Of a stretch of DNA of 64,000 nt, positions 54,713-63,235 are shown piece by piece. The stretch's first letter is position 1, and each line of letters opens with the position of its first letter. The notes under the pieces are model-generated. The model did no database searches, was not told the DNA's origin, and worked only from the letters and a program-made list of their open reading frames with translations. Both the position numbers and the translations under genes were made by a program. Source of the DNA: Mycolicibacterium pulveris (GTDB lineage: Bacteria; Actinomycetota; Actinomycetes; Mycobacteriales; Mycobacteriaceae); NCBI RefSeq assembly GCF_010725725.1, contig NZ_AP022599.1, forward strand, positions 1,860,001 through 1,924,000, read 5' to 3'.

Positions 54713-55411
54713 TCAGCGGAGATAGACCTCGTCGCCGGCGGGGTATCCGCCCCCGATCGTGGTGATGTGGACGTGGTCGTAGTGCCCGTGCCCGGACCCC
54801 TTCGCACCGTCGGGTGTGTAGTACACACCGCGCCAGATCACGTCCTGCAGCCCGAACCGCTTCGCGTTGCGCAGCGCGTACCAGACGATCTCGTTGCCCA
54901 GCGCGATGCCCGCGGTGCTGGTCGGGTTGGGGATCATCACGTCGAGCGCCAGACCGTTGGGATGCCACCGCAGTGAATCCGGTCGAACGCCACCGATATT
55001 GCTGATCTCGGGGAAGGCCTCGCTGATGGCGCGCGCGGTCAGGATCGTCTTGACCTGCAGCCCGTGCTCGGGCGCCACGCCCGCGGGCAGGGACCGGTCG
55101 ACGATCCGTAGCCGCGACGCCGCGAACACCTGACCGGGCGGCGGCGTCGCGTCCGGCTCCTCGACGATGAACGGCGGCGCGGTCGGCGGCGCGGCCACCA
55201 GCTCGACGCAGCACGGCTCGGCCGTCTCGACGTGATCCGCGACCGGTGCGGCGAAGACCGGCTCGGCGACGACGGGTTCGGCGTCGCGGCTGGTCTCGGC
55301 AGGTGAATGCGCGTCGCCCCCCACCGCGAACAACACAGCGGCTGGGGCGATGATCGCAGCCACGCCCATCGGCGGCCTCCGCCGCTTCGTGGCTAAGGAA
55401 TGGCGGCCCAC
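54713..55411 (-). CDS. Exported protein, peptidase M15/DacB-like fold (Rv0320-like)
   Basis: 232 residues from GTG 55411, with TAGGCT 7 bases upstream (leaderless). The N-terminal signal (PMGVAAIIAPAAVLFAVGG) is followed by a Pro/Glu-rich linker and a C-terminal domain with LRWHPNGLALDVMIPNP and GHGHYDHVHIT. The paired His-Asp and His-x-His patterns resemble zinc D-Ala-D-Ala peptidases, which would mean peptidoglycan trimming; the catalytic set is not proven. From memory it matches Rv0320. Confidence 0.7.
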   Translation of the reverse strand: MGRHSLATKRRRPPMGVAAIIAPAAVLFAVGGDAHSPAETSRDAEPVVAEPVFAAPVADHVETAEPCCVELVAAPPTAPPFIVEEPDATPPPGQVFAASRLRIVDRSLPAGVAPEHGLQVKTILTARAISEAFPEISNIGGVRPDSLRWHPNGLALDVMIPNPTSTAGIALGNEIVWYALRNAKRFGLQDVIWRGVYYTPDGAKGSGHGHYDHVHITTIGGGYPAGDEVYLR

Positions 55412-55503
55412 GGGGGGCAGCCTATATCAATTCGTTACATTTGCTGCAACCAGTGACACCCTCTATACACAAACGCGCAGGTCAGGCAGGGGACGATCGA
55501 CGG

Positions 55504-56274
55504 ATGGCGGGTCTGCTCGAGAACAAGGTCGTCATCGTCGCCGGTCTCGGCGGCATCGGCAACGGCCTGGCGCGCCGCTTCGTCGAGGAGGGCGCGTTGC
55601 TGGTGGTGGGCGACCTTGACGCGGACCTGGTGGACCGCGTCGTCGCCGACCTCGACCCGGCGGGCCGGCGGGTGCGGGGCGTGCCCCTCGACGGCGCCGA
55701 CGACGACTCCGTTGCCGCCATCGTGAAGTTGGCCGTGGACACGTTCGGCCGCCTCGACGGCATGCACGTCAACTTCGCCAACACCGCCGACGCGTACCTT
55801 CCCGGCGGCGTGGTCGAGCTGCCGCTCGAAGTGTTCGATGACGTGATGCGGGTCAACGCAAGAGGTTTCGTGATCTGCGCCAAGCACGCGATACCGGCGA
55901 TGATCGACAGTGGTGGTGGCTCAATCGTTTTCACCGCGTCAGCCGACGCCTACAACGCTGCCAGCACCCGGGTCTCATACCAGATGAGCAAGGCCGCCCA
56001 GCTCGCGTTGATGCGCCACATCGCCCGCCGGTACGGGCCAAAGGGCATCCGCGCCAACGCGATCGCTCCTGGCCTGATCTGGCACTACAAGTTCGACGAG
56101 CAGCCGATGCCCGACGGCGTCGTGGATCAGGCACGCGCCCGTCAGATGATCAAGTCACGCTTCGGCTCGCCTGACGACATCGCCGCGTTGGCGGCTTTGC
56201 TGCTCTCCGATGACGGCAGCTTCATCACGGCCCAGACGATCAGCGTCGACGGCGGCGTGACGTTTCGGCCCTGA
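55504..56274 (+). CDS. Short-chain dehydrogenase/reductase (SDR)
   Basis: 256 residues from ATG 55504. Classical SDR: LLENKVVIVAGLGGIGNGLA (cofactor GxxxGxG), GSIVFTASADAYNAAST and YQMSKAAQ (YxxxK), with FITAQTISVDGG at the end. The NADP/NAD preference is uncertain: GDLDADLVD after strand 2 suggests NAD. The substrate is unknown. It stands alone between divergent and tandem genes. Confidence 0.88.
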   Translation: MAGLLENKVVIVAGLGGIGNGLARRFVEEGALLVVGDLDADLVDRVVADLDPAGRRVRGVPLDGADDDSVAAIVKLAVDTFGRLDGMHVNFANTADAYLPGGVVELPLEVFDDVMRVNARGFVICAKHAIPAMIDSGGGSIVFTASADAYNAASTRVSYQMSKAAQLALMRHIARRYGPKGIRANAIAPGLIWHYKFDEQPMPDGVVDQARARQMIKSRFGSPDDIAALAALLLSDDGSFITAQTISVDGGVTFRP

Positions 56275-56345
56275 CGGCCCTGGATACCGCCACTGAGATG
56301 AGGGGTAATCTCTGTTCCGATCGCCAGCGGGATGGGGGCTTGACC

Positions 56346-57500
56346 ATGAACCTCGTGCTGGGTCTTTCGATGACTTCCAGCGCTGTTCGATGGGTGCTTG
56401 TCGAGGGCACGACGGGCGACGGTGACACCGTCGACCGCGGCGCCTGCGACCTCGCCGAGGCGGTCGAGCCCGCGGACCTGCTAACCGTCGTCCTAGCCAA
56501 CGATTTCGACGGTCCCATCCACGCCATCGGCGTGACCTGGACAAACGAGGCCGAAGCGGCGGCCTCCGGCGTGCTGGACGCCCTCGCGGCGCGTGGTTTC
56601 GCCCATGTCATCGCGGTCTCCGAGGTCGAGGCCGCCGAGGAGCTGGCGGCCGGGCTCGCCGACATCGGCGGCTACGACGACCTCGCCGTCTATGTCTGTG
56701 AACCGGATGCCGCGGTGGTCGCGGTGGTCACCCCCGGTGGTGTGACGGTCGACCGCGTCGACGCGACCGAGCGGGCGCCGGCGCTGTCGCCGCTCGACGA
56801 GTGGACCCCGGATGCGGTGTTCGTCCTCGGGTCCGCCGAGGACCTCGACGCGACGATGGCCGCGCTCGCCGAGGCGACCGAGGCGCCGGTCATGTCGGCG
56901 GCGGGCGCCGACGTGGCCTTGGCCCGCGGCGCGGCGCTTGCGTCGGCGCGCGCGGTCACCGCCATGGCCCCGGCCGGGCCGAGGCTGCCGTCGAAGGTCG
57001 GGGCGTTGGCGTCGGTTCTCGCGGCCGCCGTGGTGACGTTCGTCGTGTCGCTGTCGGTCGCCGTCGGGCTGAGCCTGTCCGGCGGCGCGCCGTCCGAGCC
57101 GGCGCGGGCCGCGAGCGCGACGAATCCGGTCGACGAGCCCGAGGGCGCACCGTCGCCGTCGGAGAAGAAGGTGTCGACGCCGGCCGAGGCCCGCAAGGTG
57201 GTCGCGCAGACCATCGCCGTCGCGGTTCCGCCGCCGCCGGCCGCACCTGTCGCCGAACCCGTGTACGAACCGCCGGAATACGTGGCGCCCGCCCCCGAGT
57301 ACCCGCCGCCGGCCCCCGAAGCGGCGGTCGAGCCGGCTCCGGCCCCGGCGTACGTGCCGCCCCCACCGCCGCCGGCCTACGTTCCCCCGCAACAACCGGC
57401 GTACGTGCCGCCCCCCAAACCGCGGCTTCGTGACCGCATCATCGAGCGGATCCCGATCATCAACCGGTTCCACGAACCGGAATATCCGTACCCGCGCTAA
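56346..57500 (+). CDS. Actin-fold-like membrane protein with Pro-rich tail (2)
   Basis: 384 residues from ATG 56346. It begins MNLVLGLSMTSSAVRWVLVEG, matching the 49384 gene start almost residue by residue, with DDLAVYVCEPDAAVVAVV and VFVLGSAEDLDATM as later equivalents. A helix at about 220-245 (SVLAAAVVTFVVSLSVAVGL) precedes a Pro/Ala/Tyr-rich tail with YVPPPP-type repeats, ending in a basic DRIIERIPIINRF segment. No nucleotide-binding Gly loops are obvious. The function is unknown. The 3' end overlaps the convergent cupin gene by four bases. Confidence 0.72.
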   Translation: MNLVLGLSMTSSAVRWVLVEGTTGDGDTVDRGACDLAEAVEPADLLTVVLANDFDGPIHAIGVTWTNEAEAAASGVLDALAARGFAHVIAVSEVEAAEELAAGLADIGGYDDLAVYVCEPDAAVVAVVTPGGVTVDRVDATERAPALSPLDEWTPDAVFVLGSAEDLDATMAALAEATEAPVMSAAGADVALARGAALASARAVTAMAPAGPRLPSKVGALASVLAAAVVTFVVSLSVAVGLSLSGGAPSEPARAASATNPVDEPEGAPSPSEKKVSTPAEARKVVAQTIAVAVPPPPAAPVAEPVYEPPEYVAPAPEYPPPAPEAAVEPAPAPAYVPPPPPPAYVPPQQPAYVPPPKPRLRDRIIERIPIINRFHEPEYPYPR

Positions 57501-57949
57501 CCCTCGGGGCAGGCCGCTGGCGCGTCGTCGCGGATCGGCCGGTCGGCGGGCAGCGTGTAAGTGACCACCGCTTCGGCGTGTTGCGCGGTCTCGTTGGAGA
57601 CGACGTGCGGGACGCCGGCTGGGATGAAGATCGCCTGACCGGCGCCGAACGCCGTCGGCACACAGTCGGACGCGGTCCGCACGTGCATGGTGCCCTCGTT
57701 GATGACCGAGTACTCCGGGCCGGGGTGGGTGTGCCATCCGCTGCTGGCCGCGGGCCCGAGCACGATGTTCTGCACATACAGCGTGGTCGGCTGGCCCACC
57801 GCGACGATTGCGATCGGGACGTCCGTCGTACCCTCGGCCAGATCGGTGCGCTCGATGTCGCCGTTGGCCGGGGTGGCACCCGCCGTCGGTGACATCGCCA
57901 CCGTCAGCATGATCGCCGCACCCGTGAGGACGAAGCGTTTCGCCAGCAT
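57497..57949 (-). CDS. Exported cupin-domain protein
   Basis: 150 residues with AGGAGG before the ATG. Signal peptide (FVLTGAAIMLTVAMSPTAGA), then a small cupin: SSGWHTHPGPEYSVINEG with the metal-binding His pair and Glu, and FIPAGVPHVVSNET with the second His. Secreted cupins of this kind are common in mycobacteria and of unknown substrate. It is 11 bases downstream of nothing on its strand but shares orientation with the Hsp70-like gene, whose stop follows at 57961. Confidence 0.78.
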   Translation of the reverse strand: MLAKRFVLTGAAIMLTVAMSPTAGATPANGDIERTDLAEGTTDVPIAIVAVGQPTTLYVQNIVLGPAASSGWHTHPGPEYSVINEGTMHVRTASDCVPTAFGAGQAIFIPAGVPHVVSNETAQHAEAVVTYTLPADRPIRDDAPAACPEG

Positions 57950-57960
57950 GCGTCGGCCTC

Positions 57961-59679
57961 CTAGGGCACCGGCGGGTTGGGGTTGTTGGGCACCGGGATC
58001 GGGATCGATCCGATACCGGGCACGACCAGGTGCGTCGTCGTCACCGGAGGAGCGGTCGTCGTGGTCGTCGTGGGCGTGGTGGTGGGCGTGGTCGTGGTTG
58101 TCGTCGTGGTGGTTGTCGTCGTGGTGGTTGTCGTCGTGGTGGTCGTCGTTGGCGGCGTCGTGGTGGTGACCTGGGTCGTCGTCGTCACCGGAGGCGGCGG
58201 TGCCTGGGTGGTCTCGGGTGGCGGCGGCGGGTCGCTGGTCACCGTGACGGTCTCCGGCGGGCCGGGCGGTGGCGGCGCGCTGGTCGGGGGCGGCAGCGGC
58301 GACGCGGGCGGGTTGGGCGATGCGGGCGAGGGCCGCGGTTCCGGGGCGCTGTTCGTCGCGCTGGTGAGCGCGATCGCCACCCCGCCGACGGCGATCAGCG
58401 CGACGGCGGCGGCCACACCGAAGACCAGCGTGGGCAGCCGTTGCCAGGTGCGGGGCTCTTCGATCGGGCCGGTCGGCGGCACGTACTGCACCGGCGGGCG
58501 CGATGCCGTCAGACCGGTGTCGTAGGGCTCCGCGCCGGTGTATGCCACCGGCTCTTCGGCGCCGGCATCGTCCTGCGACCAGGCCAGCGCCCCGATCGTC
58601 GATGACCCCGGTGCGTCGACCGGCGGCGCCGGGGCCACCCCGGTCTGGGCGTCCCCCAGCGGGACCGGCGCGACCCCGGTCTCGGCGTCGGCGGCCACAC
58701 CGTATGCGGCGTACAGCGCGGCGCCCACCGCCGCGTCCAGCGCCGGCTGAGCCGTGGTTAGCACGGGCGCACTCGTGTGCTCGGCGAGGCGCTGAGCGAT
58801 CAGCGGAATGCCGGCTCCCCCGCCGACCGTCGCCACCGCGGATAACTCGTTCCAGCTGATTCTGTTGCGCTGCAACGTATTATCGAGCGCCTCCAGAACA
58901 CCGCTCAGCGGTTCGGCGAGTATCGACTCGAGCGCAGAGCGCGTCACCTCAACGGTCGACCCGTATCCGGGTAGCTCCGCGACAACCTCGGTCACCGTCT
59001 GCGTCGACAGCCGCTCCTTGGCGCGCCGGCATTCGTCGCGCAGCGCGGTGAGCGATCCCACCGCGGCCGTGCCCGCGGGGTCGACGTCCCCGGTTTGCCC
59101 GATCTCGTCGAGGACTCTGCGCAGCAGTGCCTGGTCGATTTGGTCACCGGAGAACTCGAGGTAGCGGGTGGTCTCGTCGATCGGTTCGAACCGCGCACCC
59201 GCGTCGGCCAACGTGATGCTGGTACCGCCGCCACCGAAGTCCAGCAGCGCCACGACTCCCTGCGCCGTGAAGCCGGGGTTGACGTTCAGCGCGGTCAGCG
59301 CCGCAACCGCGTCGGAAAGCAGGCGTGCGGGCCTGCCGTTCGGTGCCAGCACGGGATTGGCGCGCATCGCGGTACGTAGCGCACGCAGCGACGCGGGTCC
59401 CCAGTGCGCGGGCACGGCGATCGCGATGTCGGCCGCCGCCGGCTGACCCCCGCTGGCCTGGACCATCTCGGTCAGCGCATCGACCAACAGTTGTTCGGCC
59501 GGAACAGGCGTCCCGTCGGCGGCCACCAGAGGCACGGCGTCGCCGACGCGTTCGACGAAACCGCTCAACACCGTGCCGTCGGGATGCGCCAGCACGGATC
59601 GTCGTGTCACGGGTTGATTGCCGACACGCGCCGCGACCAAGTTCGTCGTCCCGATCGACAACCCCAACGGGTCGCTCAT
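57961..59679 (-). CDS. Membrane-anchored Hsp70/actin-fold protein, Pro/Thr-rich tail (Rv0312-like)
   Basis: 572 residues from ATG 59679. Paralogue of the 31886 gene: LGLSIGTTNLVAARVG (phosphate-1, here with an intact GTTN), VVALLDFGGGGTSITLADAG (phosphate-2) and AVATVGGGAGIPLIAQRL (adenosine). It keeps Hsp70-type nucleotide motifs better than its paralogue, so ATP binding is credible. After RTWQRLPTLVFG a helix spans about 413-435; the tail is Pro/Thr-rich with long Thr runs and ends NPNPPVP. No peptide-binding domain. From memory it matches M. tuberculosis Rv0312, described as proline- and threonine-rich. The role is unknown. Confidence 0.82.
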   Translation of the reverse strand: MSDPLGLSIGTTNLVAARVGNQPVTRRSVLAHPDGTVLSGFVERVGDAVPLVAADGTPVPAEQLLVDALTEMVQASGGQPAAADIAIAVPAHWGPASLRALRTAMRANPVLAPNGRPARLLSDAVAALTALNVNPGFTAQGVVALLDFGGGGTSITLADAGARFEPIDETTRYLEFSGDQIDQALLRRVLDEIGQTGDVDPAGTAAVGSLTALRDECRRAKERLSTQTVTEVVAELPGYGSTVEVTRSALESILAEPLSGVLEALDNTLQRNRISWNELSAVATVGGGAGIPLIAQRLAEHTSAPVLTTAQPALDAAVGAALYAAYGVAADAETGVAPVPLGDAQTGVAPAPPVDAPGSSTIGALAWSQDDAGAEEPVAYTGAEPYDTGLTASRPPVQYVPPTGPIEEPRTWQRLPTLVFGVAAAVALIAVGGVAIALTSATNSAPEPRPSPASPNPPASPLPPPTSAPPPPGPPETVTVTSDPPPPPETTQAPPPPVTTTTQVTTTTPPTTTTTTTTTTTTTTTTTTTTTPTTTPTTTTTTAPPVTTTHLVVPGIGSIPIPVPNNPNPPVP

Positions 59680-59789
59680 AACGGACCACACCATAGCCGC
59701 CGAGCCTGGAGAAACCCGTCCGACACTCCGGTCCAACACCCTTCGGCCGTCACGGTTTTGGACCACCGTGAACGGGTACTAGGCAAGCC

Positions 59790-61307
59790 ATGACGTCACT
59801 GTGGCTAGCAAACCGAGGCAACCGGGCGATCCCGGCCAATCCGATGGTCGACGCCGACCGTTCTGCCGACGTCGCGGTCGTCGGCGCGGGGATCACCGGG
59901 CTGATCACCGCGGTCCTGCTGGCACGGGCCGGCAAGGACGTCCTGGTGCTTGAAGCCCAGTTTCCGGGCGCCGGAGCCACCGGCAACACCACGGCCAAGA
60001 TCTCGTTGCTGCAGGGCACCAAGATGTCCAAGATCGTCGGCAAGCACGGCGTGGACAGGGCCACGCAGTACCTCGAGGGCAACCGTGAGGGTCAGGAGTG
60101 GTTGACCCAGCACTGTGAGGCGCACGGCATCTCGGTGCAGCGCGAAGACGCCTACACCTACGCGCAGTCCGAGAACGGGCTGTCGTCGGTGCGGGAGGAG
60201 CTGACGGCGTGCAAGTCCGTCGGGCTGGACGTCACGTGGGTGGACGAGGCCAGCGACGAGGCCGGGGTGCCGTTCCCGTTCGCCGGTGGCGTGCGGTTGC
60301 CCGATCAGGCGCAGTTCGACCCGATGCCGCTGCTGGACAGCTTGATCATCGAGCTCGACGAGCGCGGCGGGCGGCTCGCGCAGGGCGTGCGGGTCCAGAA
60401 GGTCTCAAGCAAGGGCGACGGGCTCGTATTGAGCGTGCGCACCAACGACGGTGCCGAATTCGACACGCACGCAAAGCAATGCGTACTCGCGACGGGCATT
60501 CCGATTCTCGACCGTGGCGGGTTCTTCGCGCGCCTGCAGCCGAATCGTTCGTACTGCATGGCCTATCGGGTGCCCGGCGACATCACCCGCGGCATGTACA
60601 TCTCGGCCGACTCGCCCACCAGGTCCGTCCGCTACGCACCGACCGCCGAGGGTGACCGGCTGCTGGTCGGCGGCGCAGGCCACCCCGTCGGCCACCGCAA
60701 GAGCCCCGCGTCGTCGGTGCAGGAACTCGACGCGTGGGCCAAGCAGCACTACCCCGGCGCGATGCAGACGAACTACTGGTCGGCACAGGATTACACGCCG
60801 ATCGACGAGTTGCCGTATGTCGGGCCCATCCTGCCCGGCAACGACAAGATCTTCGTGGCAACGGGTTTCGACAAGTGGGGCATGACCAACGGCACGGCCG
60901 CGGCGCTTGCGCTGTCGAGTCGCATCCTGGGCGGGCGGATGGACTGGGCCGAGGCGTTTGCCAGTTGGAGCCCGCACGAACTGTCCGGCATCCCGAAAGC
61001 CATGCAGCTCAACCTCGAGGTGGGCCTGTATCTGGCGCGGGGCTGGATCACCCCGGCGACACGGATCGGCGACCGCACTCCCGACGAGGGCGGCGTGGTC
61101 AGCGGCCCGCCGTGGGATCTGGAGGCCAGAAGTGTCGTCGACGGTGTCGAGTACCGGGTGTCGCCGGTGTGTCCGCATCTGGGCGGGATCGTCAACTGGA
61201 ACGACGCCGACGAGTCCTGGGAGTGCCCGTTGCACGGGTCACGGTTCGCCCCCGACGGCACCTTGCTCGAAGGCCCGGCGACGCGCAACCTCACTGCGGC
61301 GCAATAG
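59790..61307 (+). CDS. FAD-dependent oxidoreductase with C-terminal Rieske domain
   Basis: 505 residues. The N-terminal DAO-type flavin domain starts VAVVGAGITGLITAVLLARAG (GxGxxG) with an Asp/Glu at the strand end, and YTPIDELPYVGP and FVATGFDKWGMTNG are typical of glycine-oxidase-like folds. The last 75 residues are a Rieske [2Fe-2S] domain: CPHLGG and ECPLHGSRF supply the two Cys and two His ligands. Such fusions move electrons from an amine or sugar substrate to the Fe-S centre. The substrate is unknown. The 3' end overlaps the convergent membrane protein by 17 bases. Confidence 0.88.
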   Translation: MTSLWLANRGNRAIPANPMVDADRSADVAVVGAGITGLITAVLLARAGKDVLVLEAQFPGAGATGNTTAKISLLQGTKMSKIVGKHGVDRATQYLEGNREGQEWLTQHCEAHGISVQREDAYTYAQSENGLSSVREELTACKSVGLDVTWVDEASDEAGVPFPFAGGVRLPDQAQFDPMPLLDSLIIELDERGGRLAQGVRVQKVSSKGDGLVLSVRTNDGAEFDTHAKQCVLATGIPILDRGGFFARLQPNRSYCMAYRVPGDITRGMYISADSPTRSVRYAPTAEGDRLLVGGAGHPVGHRKSPASSVQELDAWAKQHYPGAMQTNYWSAQDYTPIDELPYVGPILPGNDKIFVATGFDKWGMTNGTAAALALSSRILGGRMDWAEAFASWSPHELSGIPKAMQLNLEVGLYLARGWITPATRIGDRTPDEGGVVSGPPWDLEARSVVDGVEYRVSPVCPHLGGIVNWNDADESWECPLHGSRFAPDGTLLEGPATRNLTAAQ

Positions 61308-62061
61308 GTTCTGTTTCATCGGGCTTGTCGGGGACCAGCTTGCGCATCACTGCCGAGCCCACCGCCCCGACGACGATCAGCGCGATCGCGGCCGCGTCTG
61401 GTAGCGCGTCGCTCACCCAGCCGACGATGCCGACCACGGTGACAAACGGGGGAAACCAGTCGAAGGCCTCGGCGATCGAGGTCTTCTCACCGGTGGCGTA
61501 GTCGGGATAGAACTCGGTGAACGACAGGGCGAAGATCATCGCGCCGATCGGCAGGATCCACGCCGTCCAGAAGTTGTCGTTGTCGCCCAGCACCGCGTCG
61601 CCGTACACGCCGACGACCGCGGAGAACAGGAACGCCCCGGCCCACGCCGCCGAGATCATGTAGTTGATCCGGAGAAAGACCGGGCTGTCCCAGAACTCCT
61701 GTGGCGTGGTGTCCTTTGCGTACGCCAGCGTGAAGGGTCTGCGGATCAGCAACGTGATGATCGCGAACGCCGCCAGCGCGACACTGCTCAGCGCACCGGC
61801 CCACAGCTGCAACCACTCGATGGCGCGGTCGGAGGCCACCAGCCCGAGCACGGCCAGCACCCCGAAGAAGGCCACGGTGAACGCTTCCAGCAGATGCACG
61901 GGCACGCCGCGGCGGGCACCCACCCACAGCGTCAGCAACGACAACGCCAGCGCGACAGAGGCCGCCTCCTCGAAGCGGCCGGGACCGTTGAGGACCCCCA
62001 TCAAAATCCACGGTGCGATGCCCGCGAGGGGCGATTTCACGTACCCGTCGACGAATTTCAT
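61291..62061 (-). CDS. Multi-pass membrane protein, unknown function
   Basis: 256 residues, about seven hydrophobic helices with few charged residues between them. PVFLRINYMISAAWAGAF and FYPDYATGEKTSIAEAFDWFP are distinctive conserved-looking segments. TAAGGT lies 6 bases before the ATG at 62061 (leaderless). No transporter family is recognised. Divergent from the SnoaL-like gene. Confidence 0.7.
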   Translation of the reverse strand: MKFVDGYVKSPLAGIAPWILMGVLNGPGRFEEAASVALALSLLTLWVGARRGVPVHLLEAFTVAFFGVLAVLGLVASDRAIEWLQLWAGALSSVALAAFAIITLLIRRPFTLAYAKDTTPQEFWDSPVFLRINYMISAAWAGAFLFSAVVGVYGDAVLGDNDNFWTAWILPIGAMIFALSFTEFYPDYATGEKTSIAEAFDWFPPFVTVVGIVGWVSDALPDAAAIALIVVGAVGSAVMRKLVPDKPDETEPIAPQ

Positions 62062-62107
62062 GGTGGCACCTTATGCGGCGATGAGCGATTGTGCTGCAAT
62101 GTCGGCC

Positions 62108-62566
62108 ATGGGTGACATCGACGAGATCAAACTAGTCAAGTACCGGTACCTGCGTGCACTGGACACCAAATACTGGGACGACTTCGCCGCCACCCTCACC
62201 GAGGACGTGGTCGGCAGGTACGGCGAGTCCATCGGCGAGGAGCACCACTTCACCAACCGCGACGAGCTGGTGACGTTCATGCGCAACTCCCTGGGCCCCG
62301 AGATCATCACCGAGCACCGCGTCACCCACCCGGAGATCCACGTCGACGGCGACGAGGCGACGGCGACCTGGTACCTGCAAGACCGGGTGATCGCACCGGA
62401 CTTCAACTTCATGCTGATCGGTGCCGGCTTCTACCACGACCGGTACCGACGCACCGGCGACGGCTGGAAGATCTGCGAGACCGGCTACGACCGTACCTAC
62501 GACGCGTCGATGTCCACCGAAGGGCTGAACTTCAAGGTGAAACCCGGTCGGGCACTGAATATTTGA
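62108..62566 (+). CDS. SnoaL-like / scytalone-dehydratase-type protein (Rv0310c-like)
   Basis: 152 residues from ATG 62108; in-frame ATGs at 62081 and 62099 are possible. NTF2-like fold: an N-terminal helix (IDEIKLVKYRYLRALDTKYW), FAATLTEDVV, and strands ending WKICETGYDRTYD. This subgroup includes bile-acid 7-alpha-dehydratase-like and scytalone-dehydratase-like enzymes, with H and D residues in ITEHRVTHPEIHVDGDEA. M. tuberculosis Rv0310c is of this type (memory). The reaction is not known. Confidence 0.75.
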   Translation: MGDIDEIKLVKYRYLRALDTKYWDDFAATLTEDVVGRYGESIGEEHHFTNRDELVTFMRNSLGPEIITEHRVTHPEIHVDGDEATATWYLQDRVIAPDFNFMLIGAGFYHDRYRRTGDGWKICETGYDRTYDASMSTEGLNFKVKPGRALNI

Positions 62567-62569
62567 CGG

Positions 62570-63226
62570 CTACTTCGAGATCGCGATCAACGCGCCCGGG
62601 CGCAGCCAAGCCATGATCTTGACCAGCGTGGCGTCGTCGATCGCCACGCATCCGGCCGTCGGGCCGCCGTCGGTGGCGTGCAGGAAGAACGCGCCGCCGT
62701 TGCCGGGCACCCGGGCCTTGTTGACGCCCATCACGACCGCGTGCACGTACTGCGGGATGTCGAGGTTCTCGGTGCCGCTGGCCGGGTCGGTGTCGAACGG
62801 GCACTGCGCCTTCTTGCACACCTGCATGGTGTTGTAGGTGGGGCTTTTCATGTCGCCGTCCCACCAGTGGTCCGGGCCGACCTGGACGTAGGGCAGACCG
62901 CCGCCGGGATTGGGCGCGGTGCCGAACGCGAAGTCGAGCGTGAACACACCCATCGGGGTCTTCATCTCACCGTCGTGGGTCTGTGGCGCCATGCCGTTGG
63001 CGCCGATCCAGGCGGGGATGCCGACGCCGATGGGCTGCCAACCCGCCGGGGTGCGCTGGTAGACGTCCATCTTGGCCTTCGAACCACCCACGCCCACAAC
63101 GGAAATCACCTGGGTAGCGGCGCCGACGGAGTCGGCGAACCACGGCTGGGTCTGTGCGTGCGCGTGCGGGGCGGTGCCGATCACGGCGGCCAAGGCGCAA
63201 ATCAAGACGAGCAGCCGGTGGTGCAC
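62570..63226 (-). CDS. L,D-transpeptidase-like exported protein (Rv0309-like)
   Basis: 218 residues from GTG 63226, with TAGCAT 6 bases upstream (leaderless). Signal peptide (LLVLICALAAVIGTAPHAHA) followed by a YkuD-like catalytic domain; FLHATDGGPTAGCVAID holds the His and the catalytic Cys193. TPMGVFTLDFAFG is the usual substrate-groove strand. It may crosslink or modify peptidoglycan stem peptides outside the membrane. From memory it corresponds to Rv0309, which has L,D-transpeptidase character. Confidence 0.85.
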   Translation of the reverse strand: MHHRLLVLICALAAVIGTAPHAHAQTQPWFADSVGAATQVISVVGVGGSKAKMDVYQRTPAGWQPIGVGIPAWIGANGMAPQTHDGEMKTPMGVFTLDFAFGTAPNPGGGLPYVQVGPDHWWDGDMKSPTYNTMQVCKKAQCPFDTDPASGTENLDIPQYVHAVVMGVNKARVPGNGGAFFLHATDGGPTAGCVAIDDATLVKIMAWLRPGALIAISK

Positions 63227-63235
63227 CAGTTCATG

